Positions 47,425 through 58,490 of a stretch of DNA of 64,000 nt are shown here, in pieces. The notes under the pieces were generated by a model that had not been told where the DNA came from, made no database searches, and saw only the letters and a program-made list of their open reading frames with translations. The position numbers and the translations under genes were made by a program. This DNA is from Hyperoodon ampullatus. Taxonomy: Eukaryota; Chordata; Mammalia; Artiodactyla; Ziphiidae. Location of the stretch: the NCBI GenBank assembly GCA_949752795.1, contig OX457075.1:8298001-8362000 (forward strand), read 5' to 3'. How positions within the stretch are numbered: the first letter of the stretch is position 1; each line of letters begins with the position of its first letter.

Positions 47425-48318
47425 CTAGAGAAGTTCCTTTAGCATTTGTTGTAAAGCTGGTTTGGTGGTGCTGAACTCTCTCAGCTTTTGCTTGTCTGTA
47501 AAGGTTTTAATTTCTCCATCAAATCTGAATGAGATCCTTGCTGGGTAGAGTAATCTTGGTTGCAGGTTTCTCTCCTTCATCACTTTAATTATGTCCTGCC
47601 ACTCCCTTCTGGCTTGTAGAGTTTCTGCTGAGAGATCAGCTGTTATCCTGATGGGGATTCCCTTGTGTGTTATTTGTTGTTTTTGCCTTGCTGCTTTTAA
47701 TATGATTTCTTTGTGTTTAATTTTTGACAGTTTGATTAATATGTGTCTTGGCGTATTTCTCCTTGGATTTATTCTGTATGGGACTCTCTGTGCTTCTTGG
47801 ACTTGATTAACTATTTCCTTTCCCATATTAGGGAAGTTTTCAACTATAATCTCTTCAAATATTTTCTCAGTCCCTTTCTTTTTCTCTTCTTCTTCTGGAA
47901 CCCCTATAATTCGAATGTTGGTGCGTTTAATGTTGTCCCAGAGGTCTCTGATATTGTCCTCTGTTCTTTTCATTCTTTTCTCTTTATTTTGCTCTGCATT
48001 AGTTATTTCCACTATTTTATCTTCCACCTCACTTATCCGTTCTTCTGCCTCAGTTATTCTGCTATTGATCCCATCTAGAGTATTTTTCATTTCATTTATT
48101 GTGTTTTTAATCGATGCTTGATTCATCTTTAGTTCTACTAGGTCCTTGTTAACTGTTTCTTGCATTTTGTCTATTCTATTTCCAAGATTTTGGATCATCT
48201 TTACTATCATTATTCTGAATTCTTTTTCAGATAGACTGCCTATTACCTCTTCATTTGTTAGGTCTGGTGGGTTTTTATCTTGCTCCTTCTCCTGCTGTGT
48301 GTTTTTCTGTCTTCTCAT
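47425..48318 (-). CDS. LINE-1 ORF1p: trimeric RNA chaperone (intact)
   Basis: A 297-residue protein that coats L1 RNA and acts as a nucleic-acid chaperone in the ribonucleoprotein particle. Layout: a basic, polar N-terminus (1-30); a heptad-rich coiled coil (about 31-125) with the trimer-type segment '[15 protein letters not shown]' (87-101); an RRM starting near '[11 protein letters not shown]' (135-145); and a C-terminal domain (about 225-285) with 'RRNTPRHI' (186-193) leading in and '[11 protein letters not shown]' (254-264). It is about 40 residues shorter than human ORF1p (338), partly in the coiled coil and partly because it stops at 'LKELL' without the human tail. The + strand relic at 6210-7090 shows the same short spacing, so this is a lineage trait and not damage. 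Confidence 0.95.
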   Translation of the reverse strand: MRRQKNTQQEKEQDKNPPDLTNEEVIGSLSEKEFRIMIVKMIQNLGNRIDKMQETVNKDLVELKMNQASIKNTINEMKNTLDGINSRITEAEERISEVEDKIVEITNAEQNKEKRMKRTEDNIRDLWDNIKRTNIRIIGVPEEEEKKKGTEKIFEEIIVENFPNMGKEIVNQVQEAQRVPYRINPRRNTPRHILIKLSKIKHKEIILKAARQKQQITHKGIPIRITADLSAETLQARREWQDIIKVMKERNLQPRLLYPARISFRFDGEIKTFTDKQKLREFSTTKPALQQMLKELL

Positions 48319-49801
48319 TTTGCTTATGTTACTGTGTTTGGGGTCTCCTTTTTGCCGGCTGCAGGTTCGTAGTTCCTGTTGTTTTTGGTGTCTGTCCCCA
48401 GTGGCTAAGGTTGGTTTAGTGGGTTGTGTAGGTTTCCTGGTCGAGGGGACTAGTGCCTGTGTTCTGGTGGATGAGGCTGGATCTTGTCTTTCTGGTGGGC
48501 AGGTCCACGTCTGGTGGTGTGTTTTGGGGTGTCTGCAGACTTTTTATGATTTTAGGCCACCTCTCTGCTAATGGGTGGCGTTGTGTTCCTGTCTTGCTAG
48601 TTGTTTGGCATAGGGTGTCCAGCACTGTAGCTTGCTGGTCGTTGAGTGAAGCTGGGTGCTGGTGTTGAGATGGAGATCTCTGGAAGATTTTCGCCGTTTG
48701 ATATTATGTGGAGCTGGGAGGTCTCTTGTGGACCAGTGTCCTGAAGTTGGCTCTCCCACCTCAGAGGCACAGTACTGACTCCTGGCTCCTCAATTTGGGA
48801 TGATTTGTTGTCTATTCATGTATTCCACAGATGCAGGGTACATCAAGTTGATTGTGGAGCTTTAATCCGCTGCTTCTGAGGCTGCTGGGAGAGGTTTCCC
48901 TTTCTCTTCTTTGTTCTCACAGCTCCCGGGTCTCAGCTTTGGATTTGGCCCCGCCTCTGCGTGTAGGTCGCCGGAGGGCGTCTGTTCTTCGCTCAGACAG
49001 GAAAGGGTTAAAGGAGCAGCCTCTTCGGGAACTCTGGCTCACTCAGGCCGGGCGGGAGGGAGGGGCACGGAGTGCGGGGCGAGCCTGCAGCGGCAGAGGT
49101 CGGCGTGACGTTGCACCAGCCCGAGGCGCGCCGTGCGTTCTCCCAGGGAAGCCGCCCCTGGATCCCGGGACCCCGGCAGTGGCGGGCTGCTCAGGCTCCC
49201 GGAAGGGCGGTGTGGACAGTGACCTGCGCTCGCACACGGGCTTCTTGGCGGCGGCAGCAGCAGCCCCAGCGTCCCACGCCCGTCACTGGGCTCCGCGCTT
49301 TCAGTCGCGACTCGCGCCCGTCTGTGGAGCCCCTTTAAGCAGCGCTCTTAATCCCCTCTCCTCGCGCAGCAGGAAACCAAGAGGGAAGAACAAGTCTCTT
49401 GCCTCTTCGGCAGCTCCAGAGTTTTCCCGGACTCCCTCCCGGCTAGCTGTGGCACATTAGCCCCCTTCAGGCTGAGTTCTCGCCGCCAGCCCCAGTCCTC
49501 TCCCTGCGCTCTGACCGAAGCCCGAGCCTCAGCTTCCAGCGCCGCCCGCCCCGGCGGGCGAGCAGACAAGCCTCTCGGGCTGGTGAGTGCCGCTCGGCAC
49601 CGATCCTCTGTGCGGGAATCTCTCCGCTTTGCCCTACCCAGGTATGTGGGGAGTTTCTTGCCTTTTGGGAGGTCTGGGGTCTTCTGCCAGCGTTCAGTAG
49701 GTGTTCTGTAGGAGTTGTTCCACGTGTAGCTGTATTTCTGGTGTATCCGTGAGGAGGAAGGTGATCTCCGCGTCTTACTCTTCCGCCATCTTACCCGGAA
49801 G
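48319..49801 (-). promoter_or_regulatory. L1 5' UTR, CpG-rich internal promoter
   Basis: About 1.48 kb upstream of ORF1. The part at about 48930-49610 is rich in G+C and CpG, the only such island in this AT-rich window, and is a probable target for methylation silencing. At the extreme 5' end the minus strand reads 'aagatggcgg' (49783-49792), a YY1-type site that positions transcription starts in primate L1. The ORF1-proximal ~0.1 kb (about 48570-48660) matches the 5' UTR of the broken L1 at about 6090-6190. Confidence 0.8.
49783..49792 (-). promoter_or_regulatory. YY1-type site at L1 5' end
   Basis: Minus-strand 'aagatggcgg' lies about 10 bases from the element's first base. The older L1 carries 'caagatggcg' at 5846-5855 in the equivalent place. 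In human L1 a site of this sequence directs accurate initiation. Function here is by analogy. Confidence 0.6.
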
Positions 49802-49815
49802 TGGAAGCAGATTTT

Positions 49816-50705
49816 AATCGTTGCTCTGTGCAGCACTGTGCTGCAGGGACTCCACATCCCACCACCTAACTCTGAGTCAGTGGAGGTCCTTATGTGTAGG
49901 CTCTTTACTGTTAGCAGATCCAAGCATTCAACCCAGGCAAAATCCATGTATACAATGGATTGACCACTCAGAAGAATTGTTAAACTATTAAGGTGATTGG
50001 CCTTTTCTGTTCAAAATAATGGAACAGTCCCTGCTGTGGTGGAAGACAGCCAGATATAGGAGGACACAGGAGCTTAGCTCTCTGCTGGTTGTAAAGGCTC
50101 TAGTCTGGTCTTCCAGTACCAACCCTACTCAGTCACCATGGAGAGACAACAACCCGGCAGGTCCCAGAGGAGATCCATGTAGAGGAAGTATAATTTCATT
50201 GGTTCTATAATAGATTACCTTAAGTCACATTTTAAGAAAAGTTAAAGAAAGGGCATAGAAATATGAGAGCTATCTAAGAACTATAGAAGCAAATAAACAA
50301 TTTTATGATATAAACTGTACACGTTCCCCCCACACAGACAGCATCCAGTCTGATTCGTGAAGCCGCTATGCCACTGTCTCTGCCAGGGAAGCCCTCCATA
50401 AGGATGCCAGTATACACGCCAAGAGTGGTTTTTCCTACCTAATTCCTTCAAACTGTCACTCCTCAAATGCGAGTTTTGGAATTCAAAAATATTTGAATTG
50501 ACTGGCATCCACCTACATCACCCCTGTGTCATACTTTCATTTGGCCCCTACATAGCATTGCTTTTAGCCAGAGTTGATCAAAGTTACGCATGAAAACATC
50601 TCGTTTGTTTTCTAGCCAAAATCAACTAGAACTTTTGCTTCTGTTGTTAGGGTTGATAGGTGTTCCGGGAGGGCCCTATCCCTGCAGAACAAATACACCC
50701 TGTGG
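49816..50705. other. Unannotated non-coding stretch
   Basis: Nothing recognised. A 25-base segment near 50333-50361 ('acagacagcatccagtctga') is nearly repeated at about 42697-42722, without wider homology. Confidence 0.4.
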
Positions 50706-50719
50706 AGGAAATGTGCTTT

Positions 50720-50928
50720 TTTTTTTTTTTTTTTTTGCGGTACGCAGGCCTCTCACTGTTGTGGCCTCTCCCGTTGCGGAGCACAGGCTCCGGATGCACA
50801 GGCTCAGCAGCCATGGCTCACAGGCCCAGCCGCTCCGCGGCATGTGGGATCTTCTGGGACCGGGGCACGAACCCACGTTCCCTGCATGGGCAGGCGGACT
50901 CTCAACCACTGCGCCACCAGGGAAGCCC
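50720..50928 (-). mobile_element. CHR SINE
   Basis: On + a T-run of about 19 precedes 'gcggtacgcaggcctctc', and the body ends '...gcgccaccagggaagccc'. The 14-bp duplication 'aggaaatgtgcttt' is perfect (50706-50719 and 50929-50942). Confidence 0.95.
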
Positions 50929-50984
50929 AGGAAATGTGCTTTGAGGCATTGCTAGCTTCTTCTATTTGGAAGCAATTGATAAGG

Positions 50985-52326
50985 ACTGGCATTACTTATT
51001 CTTTAAATGTTTGGTAGAACTCACCAGTGAAGCCATCTTGCCCTGGACTTTTCTTTGTTGGGAGGTTTTTGATTACTGATTAACTCTCTCCACCACCTAA
51101 AGATATGATGAAATTCCGATCAGAATTCAAGTGCCATTTTTTCACAGAAATAGAACAAACAATTCGAAAATTTGTTTGAAACCACAAACAATGTAAATTG
51201 CTGCAGCCACTATTTTGTTAGTTGATTGTTACTGGCTTTTTTTTTTTTTTTTTTTTACTTTTTTGTCCTCTTTTTTGATCAAGGTTTTTTTTTTTTTTTC
51301 CATTTTGCTCTTTCATAGTTCATTATTCATTCCTTGTATTATTCTCTTAATCTTTACCCAAGAGATTATAAGGTGCATCTTTCACTTAATAAAGTTACTA
51401 TGAATTAGTATTTTCATCACTGTTTTCTACCATTTTCCAGCAATGTACAAATGTTAGGCATCTTAAATTCCATTTATCTCTCTCCCATGTTTATTTTAAA
51501 TCCCACAAAATGATATTACTATTGTTAAAAAATCAATATTAATTTGTATTTATCTATATATTTACCTATTTTTGCTCTTCATTCTTTATTGCATTTCTGT
51601 ACTTCCTTTTATGAACCTTTTCTTTTTGTCTAAAGAATTCCTTTTAGTATTTCTTTTAGTATTAGTTTAAAGGTGATAAATTCTTTCACTTTCTGTTTGT
51701 CTGGTAATTTTTGTATTTTGCATTTATTTATAAATGATATTTTCACTGGGTATAGAATGATAGGTCCTTAGTTTTCTTTGTTTGGACCTTTAAATGTGTT
51801 ATTCCCTTGCTCCATTGTTTCTGTAGAAAAGTCAACCTTCAATTTTTTTGTAACTTTGTTGGATATATAATGTGTCTTTTTTAAAACTCTGGATGCCTTT
51901 AAAATCTTCTAGTTTAGATTAATTTGAGGGTTTTTTGCTATGATGTGTTTAGGAGTTTTTTTCACTTCTCATGCTTGGGGTTCAAAGAGACTCCTCTTAA
52001 ATGTGTGTTGACGTCTTCAGTTTAGGATAATTCTTAGTATTTCCTCAGATACTTTTCTCTATCTCGTGTGCTCTCTCTCCCTCCCCTATTTTTCTGAAAC
52101 TTTAAGTACATTTTAGACCTTATTACCATGTGCCATGTGTCTCGTATACACATTTGTGCATTTTTTCCATGATTTACTCTTTTTTCTACTAACCTGTTTT
52201 CCAATTCACTAATTTTACCTTCTTCTGTACTCAAACAGCTGTTGAACCCAACTATTACATTTATAATTTTACTTCTTGTACTTTTAAACTAATTTTTTGA
52301 TAGATCATCATTCTCTGGTAAATTTC
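50985..52326 (-). mobile_element. Ancient L1 mosaic
   Basis: 50985-51085 is the antisense of an ORF2 segment (on +: 'gtttggtagaactcaccagtgaagccatcttgccctgg'). 51100-51200 is instead a + strand ORF2 scrap ('tttcacagaaatagaacaaac'). From about 51620 the + strand resembles antisense of the ORF1-proximal region ('gtttaaaggtgataaattctttcactttctgtttgtctgg', 'cactgggtatagaatga', 'tctgtagaaaagtcaa'). T-rich tracts lie at 51237-51300. It is decayed, with no frames. Confidence 0.6.
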
Positions 52327-52337
52327 TCCAATTTTTG

Positions 52338-54978
52338 TTTTCATGTCTCTGAGTGAAGACCCACAGTGAATGAAGACAGGGCCTTTTCCCTCTCCACACA
52401 CCTTTTCCACCATGATAATCAACCACGAGGCATTTTCCATCAGAGTCCTGCCTCACAAAGGATGTTTACAACAGAAATGTGAAAGCCTGAGGAACCACAG
52501 CCAGCAGGACACCTGTTCTTCAAAAAGTCACATGCCCTGGCACCTTGCATACAACACGCTCGGCATGACAGGAGACAGGCTCGAGGACCTGAAACTTCTG
52601 AGGAGAACCATCAAGAGTCACTTTTGCTTTAATACATTTCTAAGGGTGGGGATGATGAGTGCATAATAACGTACACAAAGCTGGAAACCGATGGGTTACT
52701 TGAGAAGCTTCACCATGTTCAGACTCGGAACTATGATTTCCTTGAAGATGGGCACATAGTTTGGATTTTCCTGCCATTGGACCCTGCTCCAGATTCCTGA
52801 TGACGGTCTGCTTCATGTCCTGGCTGCCGTCCCCTCGGGTGGCCAGCAGTGTGCCGATGTGGCTATCCTTGATGTCTGGGTATTTGCTGACCAGAGTTTA
52901 AACTTCCAGGCACAACTTCTGCAAGGGTGACAGTAGTGTTACTGTGCTCACCTGCATGTTTGCTGAATCCAGAGGCCAGCTTCTGGAAATAGGAAGTGAA
53001 GCAGCTCAGCCTCCCTGACTGTCTTCTCGGCACCTCCTTGTACTCCTTGGTGCTCTAGGATGAGACGTGCTTCTGCGTGATGGCCCACAGGTACCCACCA
53101 CCACTCACTCTCACCCTCTTTTTGTATGGATTTTTAGTTTCTGCAAAATCATTGAAATATTCTTCCACAGTGACACAGATGATGTCTACAGCATTTGAGC
53201 CTAACAGCCACTTCTTTGTTATCAGCTCATCGAGATGTTGCTCCAGATCCTGGAAGACCACTTCCTGGTAACTGCTGCAGCCTCCTTGCAACAATGGTGT
53301 CTAAAATCCCATCCATGTTTGGTTGGCTCAGAGACACACCCTCTTCCACTTCATTTTAAAAATACTTCCTTTTTAAACTGATTAGGGGTTCCTTAAAGCT
53401 CTGACAGCTGTGATGATTGCTATAATATCCTGAAAATAGCAGTATGGTGTTGCCAATTTTTCAGATGTTCTATATACAACTGAGCCTCAACTCTGTGTCT
53501 ATTTAAGAAAGAATTCATTTGCTGAAGACACAAACTGGTAATTTGTTTTCAAATCTTCACTCATCTGAGTAGTAATTTAAAAAATTTGTTGGAACATCTG
53601 GAAGAGAGTGGTAGGGAGTGTTCCCACTTGGGTCCGCTTTGGGCTCAGTCTCTTTCATTCAGTCTTTAGTGTCTGTGTCTAGTGCTTTCTGCAGCCAGAC
53701 AACGATGTTTGAAGTGAGAGCTGACATGTACAGATGGAGCAGCTCAGACACCACATTTGAAGAAAGTAAAATCTCCAGGCCATTGATGTCCACTTCTGGG
53801 ACAAGCTCCACATTCCCAGTCATCTCTGCGCTTGTGTAGGTGTTTAAGGCCCAGGTCAAACAGGCTCATAATCTCACTTGCTTCTAGATCTTCCCACGAG
53901 ATCTTTATCCAGGTTCTCAGGGCTTGGTGGTTGAGGAGTTTCTGAAAATCTCATAATGGGGAGAAAAGCACGCAACCATCAGGTTTTTGGCAACAATGGG
54001 GTCATCTAGGACATGCTTCCATATGATTTCCAGGTGGCAGATGAACCACACCTTGTTGGACTCCCTGGGGTTCTGCCTCTGTGCCCTCAATTCTAGCACT
54101 CACAATTCTGTCCAAGATGACAAACATTGCCTCCTTTCAATTCTTGGACCTCTCAAGAGGAACAAAGCTAGTTTGCATTTTTTTGGGTCAAGTATGCACC
54201 AATCAATTTTTCTTCCCTTTCCATGATCCTGACAACAGAGACCAGAAAAATGGGGTCCTGGGGGATGGTGAGCAGCGACCTCTGCAGCACCATCCCCAGC
54301 TGCTTGGCCAGCTTGTCTGAGAGCCCCTGTGTGCTCCCAAAGTCACTGTGGATGAGGGTCATGTCCACGCGGTGGTGCTCGTACAACAGCCCTTCCCAGG
54401 AGCACACTCCTGTTCCAGGCCCATCAGGTTCCAGTGGGCCTGAAGGAGTGCCTCTTGTCCAGTGAGATCCAGGGTCCCCACTCCTCACAATCTGGGACAC
54501 CGAGAAGATGTTCTTGAGGCTCTCCACGGCTGCAGCGAGCTGGGTGTGCTGTACGACGGCATCCTTCATCCTTGACGTACTTGATGCTCTTGATGGATGG
54601 TGGGGATGCTCCACCTCAAGTCTTTGCTGACGTTGGCCAGGGACCGCAGGATGTCTCTGACATCATCCAGTGCATTTTGGAGCAGGTTCCGGCCCATGTG
54701 GCACCCCATATGGCACCTTGTCCAACCATGACTGGATAGCGGCCTGCAGTGTGACCTCCACAGACGCCTTTCTCCAGGCCTCTCTTCTGAGGTTCCCCTC
54801 CACTTGGCCCTGCTGGTCCAGGCACAGAAGCATCCCAGCGACCTTTTGAATCTCTGTTGCAACATCCTCCTGGTCTGTCTCCTTCATGGTTAAAAAGCAG
54901 GCGGAATCTGCCCCCTTCCCCATGTGAGAGCAACGTTATCCCTTGGCACTGCCACCCGGCACCTGACTGGAAGTGTCA
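52338..54978 (-). pseudogene. EXOC3: Processed pseudogene of EXOC3 (exocyst subunit Sec6)
   Basis: Read on the minus strand, fragments of EXOC3 follow in order without introns. They are: the start 'MKETDQEDVATEIQKVAGML' at 54887; 'DAVVQHTQLAAAVESLKNIF' near 54560-54500; 'FGSTQGLSDKLAKQLGMVLQ' and 'VVRIMEREEK' near 54350-54190; 'HLEIIWKHVLDDPIVAKNLM' near 54040-53980; 'NTYTSAEMTGNVELVPEVD' near 53840; 'KKWLLGSNAVDIICVTVEEY' near 53220-53160; and the end 'VPSLNMVKLLK' with TAA at 52696-52698. The coding span of about 2.19 kb is close to that expected for a 745-756-residue protein. Many frameshifts and stops separate the pieces. A 3' UTR-like part reaches about 52340. The imperfect flanks 'tccaatttttg' (52327) and 'tccaatttcttg' (54979) may be the duplication. 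The parent subunit tethers secretory vesicles; this copy cannot encode it. Confidence 0.9.
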
Positions 54979-54984
54979 TCCAAT

Positions 54985-55160
54985 TTCTTGAACATGTTTG
55001 TAACAGTTACTTTAAAATCTATGTCTTGTGTATTATATCTAGGTCATCTTTGAGTCGTCTATGTTATCTATTTCTTTTCTCTTGATTTGGTCATTTGAGT
55101 CTCTCTAGTATCATTCATAGTAATTATTTACTTATTTCTTGAAGGCAAAATGGAATAAAA
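54985..55160 (-). mobile_element. Continuation of the ancient L1
   Basis: On + the stretch 'taacagttactttaaaatctatgtc', 'ttgatttggtcatttgag' and 'cttatttcttgaaggcaaaatgg' resembles the antisense of old L1/HAL1 ORF1-side sequence. It appears to continue the fossil left of the EXOC3 pseudogene. Confidence 0.5.
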
Positions 55161-57689
55161 GAGGCTAGCGACATTGCTGTATCTCAGGAACTAGAAGGAA
55201 GCAAGGCTTGCTGGTGTGTCTGGAGGCTAATGTAGCTTGCTCGGGAAAAGCATCAAATAAGGCAGAGATGAGACTGAATCCAGCCATTTTGATTGAGTAC
55301 TGGATACTGTGTATAAAACGTGTAGAAACTCTGAATAATGTTAACTTCCAGCAGATGAGAATCTATTTATTTGTTTACTCATAGGTTAGCTAGAGTAGGT
55401 CTTGGTCCCCTTGATACAATCAGGGGATGGGAGGCATTAAAGCTGGTTTCAGGCTTTGTGAGAACTGGTCTACTTCCAGTTTGAAGTAATCCTAAAGGAA
55501 GACCTTTCAAGAATCTCAACTGAGAGCAATGGTTGTTAACCTGGGCCCATCACCCTTGCCAGGCCTCAGATGCCACTTCACCTCCCAAGCACTCTGAGAT
55601 GGGTCAAAGCTCTGCTTAGCTTTCTAGCTTCTTAGCTGGCCTTTTCTTTCATCTTCTCAGCCTCTTACGTTGCAAGTATTAGTAATAAATAATATCCTCA
55701 ACGAAAAAAGCAGCACAAGATGAAATGCTCAGTGTTTCCATTCTCTTTTCTCTAAAACTTAGTTCTCTCAATTCCTAGCTGCCTTGATAACACTCAACCC
55801 CAATTTTTTCCCCTCCTACCCCCATGAAACTGCTGAAAGCCCTTCGCCTTGAAATGCAACTTGATCTCTTGTTTGGTATCACTTACCAAACAAGAAAAAC
55901 AGCACAGAATGGTGAACTAACCTCAATGGCTTTCTTTTCTCTTGGATCTTAGACTTGCAAGTTCTTGCTGACTGTGTTGCTCTATGGTTACTTCAAACAG
56001 GTATTTAAAAAACTTTTTTAACCAGTTTTAAACTTTTTTGTTGGAATGAGGCTTGGTCTGCTACAGCTACTCTCTCATGACCAGAAACATAAATTAAAAA
56101 GCATCATATTTTTATATAAAAATCAGAATTCTCATTTTCTCTTAAAAATAAAAAATTCTAGCAAAACCGGGCCCACGTTCTTGCGTAGAAATAATGGCTA
56201 GAGGTAAGTAGCCCCTGTCCTTTAATTTCAGGTATATGCTCTCCAGTTTAATTATCTGGATCACTCAGTGACCCTTGAGAGTAAAAAAAGAAGAAAGTCC
56301 ATAATTGAGCTTTGAGTGATACTAATACCTAATCATGTTGTATAAAAGGAGAGCTGAAGGGGATGTTGAGAATGCACAGTCAGGAAAGTAAAAGGTTGAT
56401 TAAAAGATTGTTGTATCATGCAACTCGAGCGAAGACTATGTTTCAGAACGGAGTTGGGCGGCGGGGATCATCTGTGCTGAATTCTGCCCAGCCTTCAAGT
56501 TGGGCTAGTACTAAATATTCTCTAGTGAGTGACTTAAATGGAATTGGTGATCTTAGAAAGTCTTTTTAGAAGAATCATGGGGTTTACAGAGGTTGGGGTG
56601 GCTTAAGGAGTGAATCAGAGCTGTGGAAGTAAAGTGGTGATGTAGACAACTAGTTAAAAAGTCTGATTTTGTCAGGAAGGAAAGAGAAAGGATGGTGGTG
56701 GGAGGGACGGGAGCTGAGTGATACATTTCAGAGATGAGTGGTCCTTCTTGGCTGCCTTCTTGGTACATCAGCTGGCCTTTCCCCACTTCCTTACAAGGTG
56801 AAATGCTGCAAAGATATTTTCTTGAAGATGAGAAAGAGGGAAAGCTGGTCAGCATTCCCCTATCTCAGAAAAGAAAGCAATAAGGCTTGCTGGGCTCTCC
56901 AGAGGCTAACTGGGGTTGCTAGAGAAGAGAGAAAACAAAGGTGGAGAAAAGCCCGGCTCTAGCAACTCACCAGACCTGAGCAGCCCTGCCTTGACAGAGG
57001 CAACCATCAGAAGACAGCAGCACAGAGGCTGCCTGGGTTTTCCTTTTCAAATACCTTTGGAGGGCTGGGACCTTTTCCCCCTAGCTTCAGGGATCTGTTA
57101 ATTGGCGCCCCAGTAAAATCACAGAAGCAGTCTGCCTGATAATGACTGTAAATGACAGAGACGATCAGGCTTACCTTGTGACGTCCTCAGGGGACTTGCG
57201 GTTAGTTTAGTCTGACCTTAGCATCAGCTGCTCCGGTTCCTTTCTTTTCAGCAGGCAGTGAATGGACTCATCCTGTATTCTTTCAAACCTAATTAGTGGG
57301 AGGGCTTGCCCTCCCTCTCTCCTGCCCATCCCCGCAGCCCTCCTTCCTCTCCTGCTTCCTGTCTTGCCCGTGCTCCCTAAGCATGCCAGTCTAGGAACCC
57401 AAGCCGACTGCTTTTAGAGGGGGGGGCTTTTTTGTTTCTTTGCCTTGGGAGAAACAACCTATGCCTGTGAGCTGTAGGTTTATTGTTCCTCCAGGAAAAT
57501 ACACACCAACCTGACTGAACTCCAACCTCCCTTAACTCCTTTATGGCTTGAAGGTAGTCAGGTTAAGGGTTTTATAGCTAACTAGAGATGTCTGGAATGT
57601 ATTGCAGGTCTTAAACAGAAGTGACAATGCCAAATAGCTAAAGGTTGGAGGGCATAAAACCAAACCTCCAGATCTTTTAACTTACCAGA
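55161..57689. other. Long unannotated stretch
   Basis: No exon or clear repeat was seen in about 2.5 kb. A G8 run lies at about 57419-57427. Open frames of 60-100 residues have no domain support. Confidence 0.4.
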
Positions 57690-57820
57690 AGCCACCATGT
57701 ATGTATTTACGTATGTATGCATATGTATATATGTATGTGTCTATGTGGATGTGTAATGTATAGATGTACAGATACATGTTACATATACCTATATTGCACA
57801 TATATACAAAGACACATACA
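57690..57820 (+). repeat. Degenerate (ATGT)n / TATG-rich simple repeat
   Basis: Interrupted ATGT, GTAT and ATAC units run from 'catgtatgtatttacgtatg' to 'acatacatac'. An imperfect tract, so an old microsatellite. Confidence 0.85.
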
Positions 57821-57837
57821 TACCCCTTGAAAGCCCT

Positions 57838-57980
57838 GCTTCTCAAACTTGAACGTATGGATCACTTATGCATCTTGCTAAAATGCCGATTCTGATTCAA
57901 CAGGTCTCGGATGGAGCCCACCTTCAGGTACTGTAGATGTTGCTGGTTTGGGGACCACACTTTGAACAGCAAATCCTAAA
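57838..57980. mobile_element. MER5-type hAT fossil
   Basis: It starts 'cctgcttctcaaacttg' and contains 'aaaatgccgattctgattcaacaggtc' and 'gctggtttggggaccacactttgaacagc', the MER5A landmarks. Confidence 0.85.
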
Positions 57981-58380
57981 GAGAGTTTCACATATTCCCC
58001 TCCAGCTTCTTCATGGTAACCTAGCCATCCCACTCCTCAGTTCTGTTAGTTGTTGCTCCAGTGTTTCTCTAGGCTATGTGAAAGATCCACTGGATAGGGG
58101 GCATTTTTGCTATCTCTCAAAATAGCAAATGCTTAGCTATTAAGTAAAGCAGACTCTGGATTTATGTTCCGGTTTCCTGTTCCAGACAACTATGTTGGGA
58201 AATATGAAAGGTGATGTAAAATCTCTTTAGATTTATGTTAATTTACTAATATTTCTTCAATTTGCTACATTGAGCAATTAGCTCATTCATTTTTAATTAA
58301 CTAGTTTTCGTCTATTTCCAGGTATGCATATAATAAGGTTACGAATCCACTTCTTTGTACTGATTTATATGTATACCACG
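57981..58380. other. Unannotated non-coding stretch
   Basis: Nothing recognised. Confidence 0.4.
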
Positions 58381-58490
58381 ATTTTTGAAATTGCAGTCAA
58401 AAACATAAAATTTACCATCTTAACCATTTTTCAGTGTACCGTACAGTAGTGTTATACATTTAAAAATTCTTTTGTTATAATTTACCTACC
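58381..58490 (-). mobile_element. Old L1 3' end fragment
   Basis: On + 'aacataaaatttaccatcttaaccatttttcagtgtaccgtacagtagtgttatacatt' is the antisense of a well-known ancient L1M 3' segment. Short and diverged. Confidence 0.6.

Larger units (their letters stand above)
43187..49801 (-). mobile_element. Full-length, structurally intact LINE-1
   Basis: A 6.6-kb L1 on the minus strand. On that strand the order is: 5' UTR (49801-48319) starting near a YY1-type 'aagatggcgg'; ORF1 (48318-47425); a 58-nt inter-ORF spacer; ORF2 (47366-43548); 3' UTR; and an A-tail. The tail is seen on + as about 31 consecutive Ts beginning at 43183, next to TTTA repeats. The perfect 14-bp duplication 'tggaagcagatttt' lies at 43173-43186 and 49802-49815. 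Both ORFs are uninterrupted, which is exceptional beside the two broken L1s in this window. All structural requirements for autonomous retrotransposition seem met, and activity itself is inferred. Confidence 0.97.

Noticed and set aside
49348..49947. 199-residue minus-strand frame across the L1 5' junction
   Set aside because: It starts outside the L1, crosses the target-site duplication and ends inside the GC-rich 5' UTR. It has no domain and is explained by GC-rich composition.
42690..50361. Segmental duplication suggested by near-identical 25-mers at about 42697 and 50333
   Set aside because: The similarity does not extend beyond about 30 bases on either side, so chance or a tiny shared repeat is enough.
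10731..50942. CHR SINEs as functional tRNA genes
   Set aside because: They are tRNA-derived but carry a long non-tRNA body, A-tails and target duplications, and no intact cloverleaf was seen.
53055..54933. Several 60-150-residue minus-strand frames as small genes
   Set aside because: They are consecutive broken pieces of the EXOC3 processed pseudogene.
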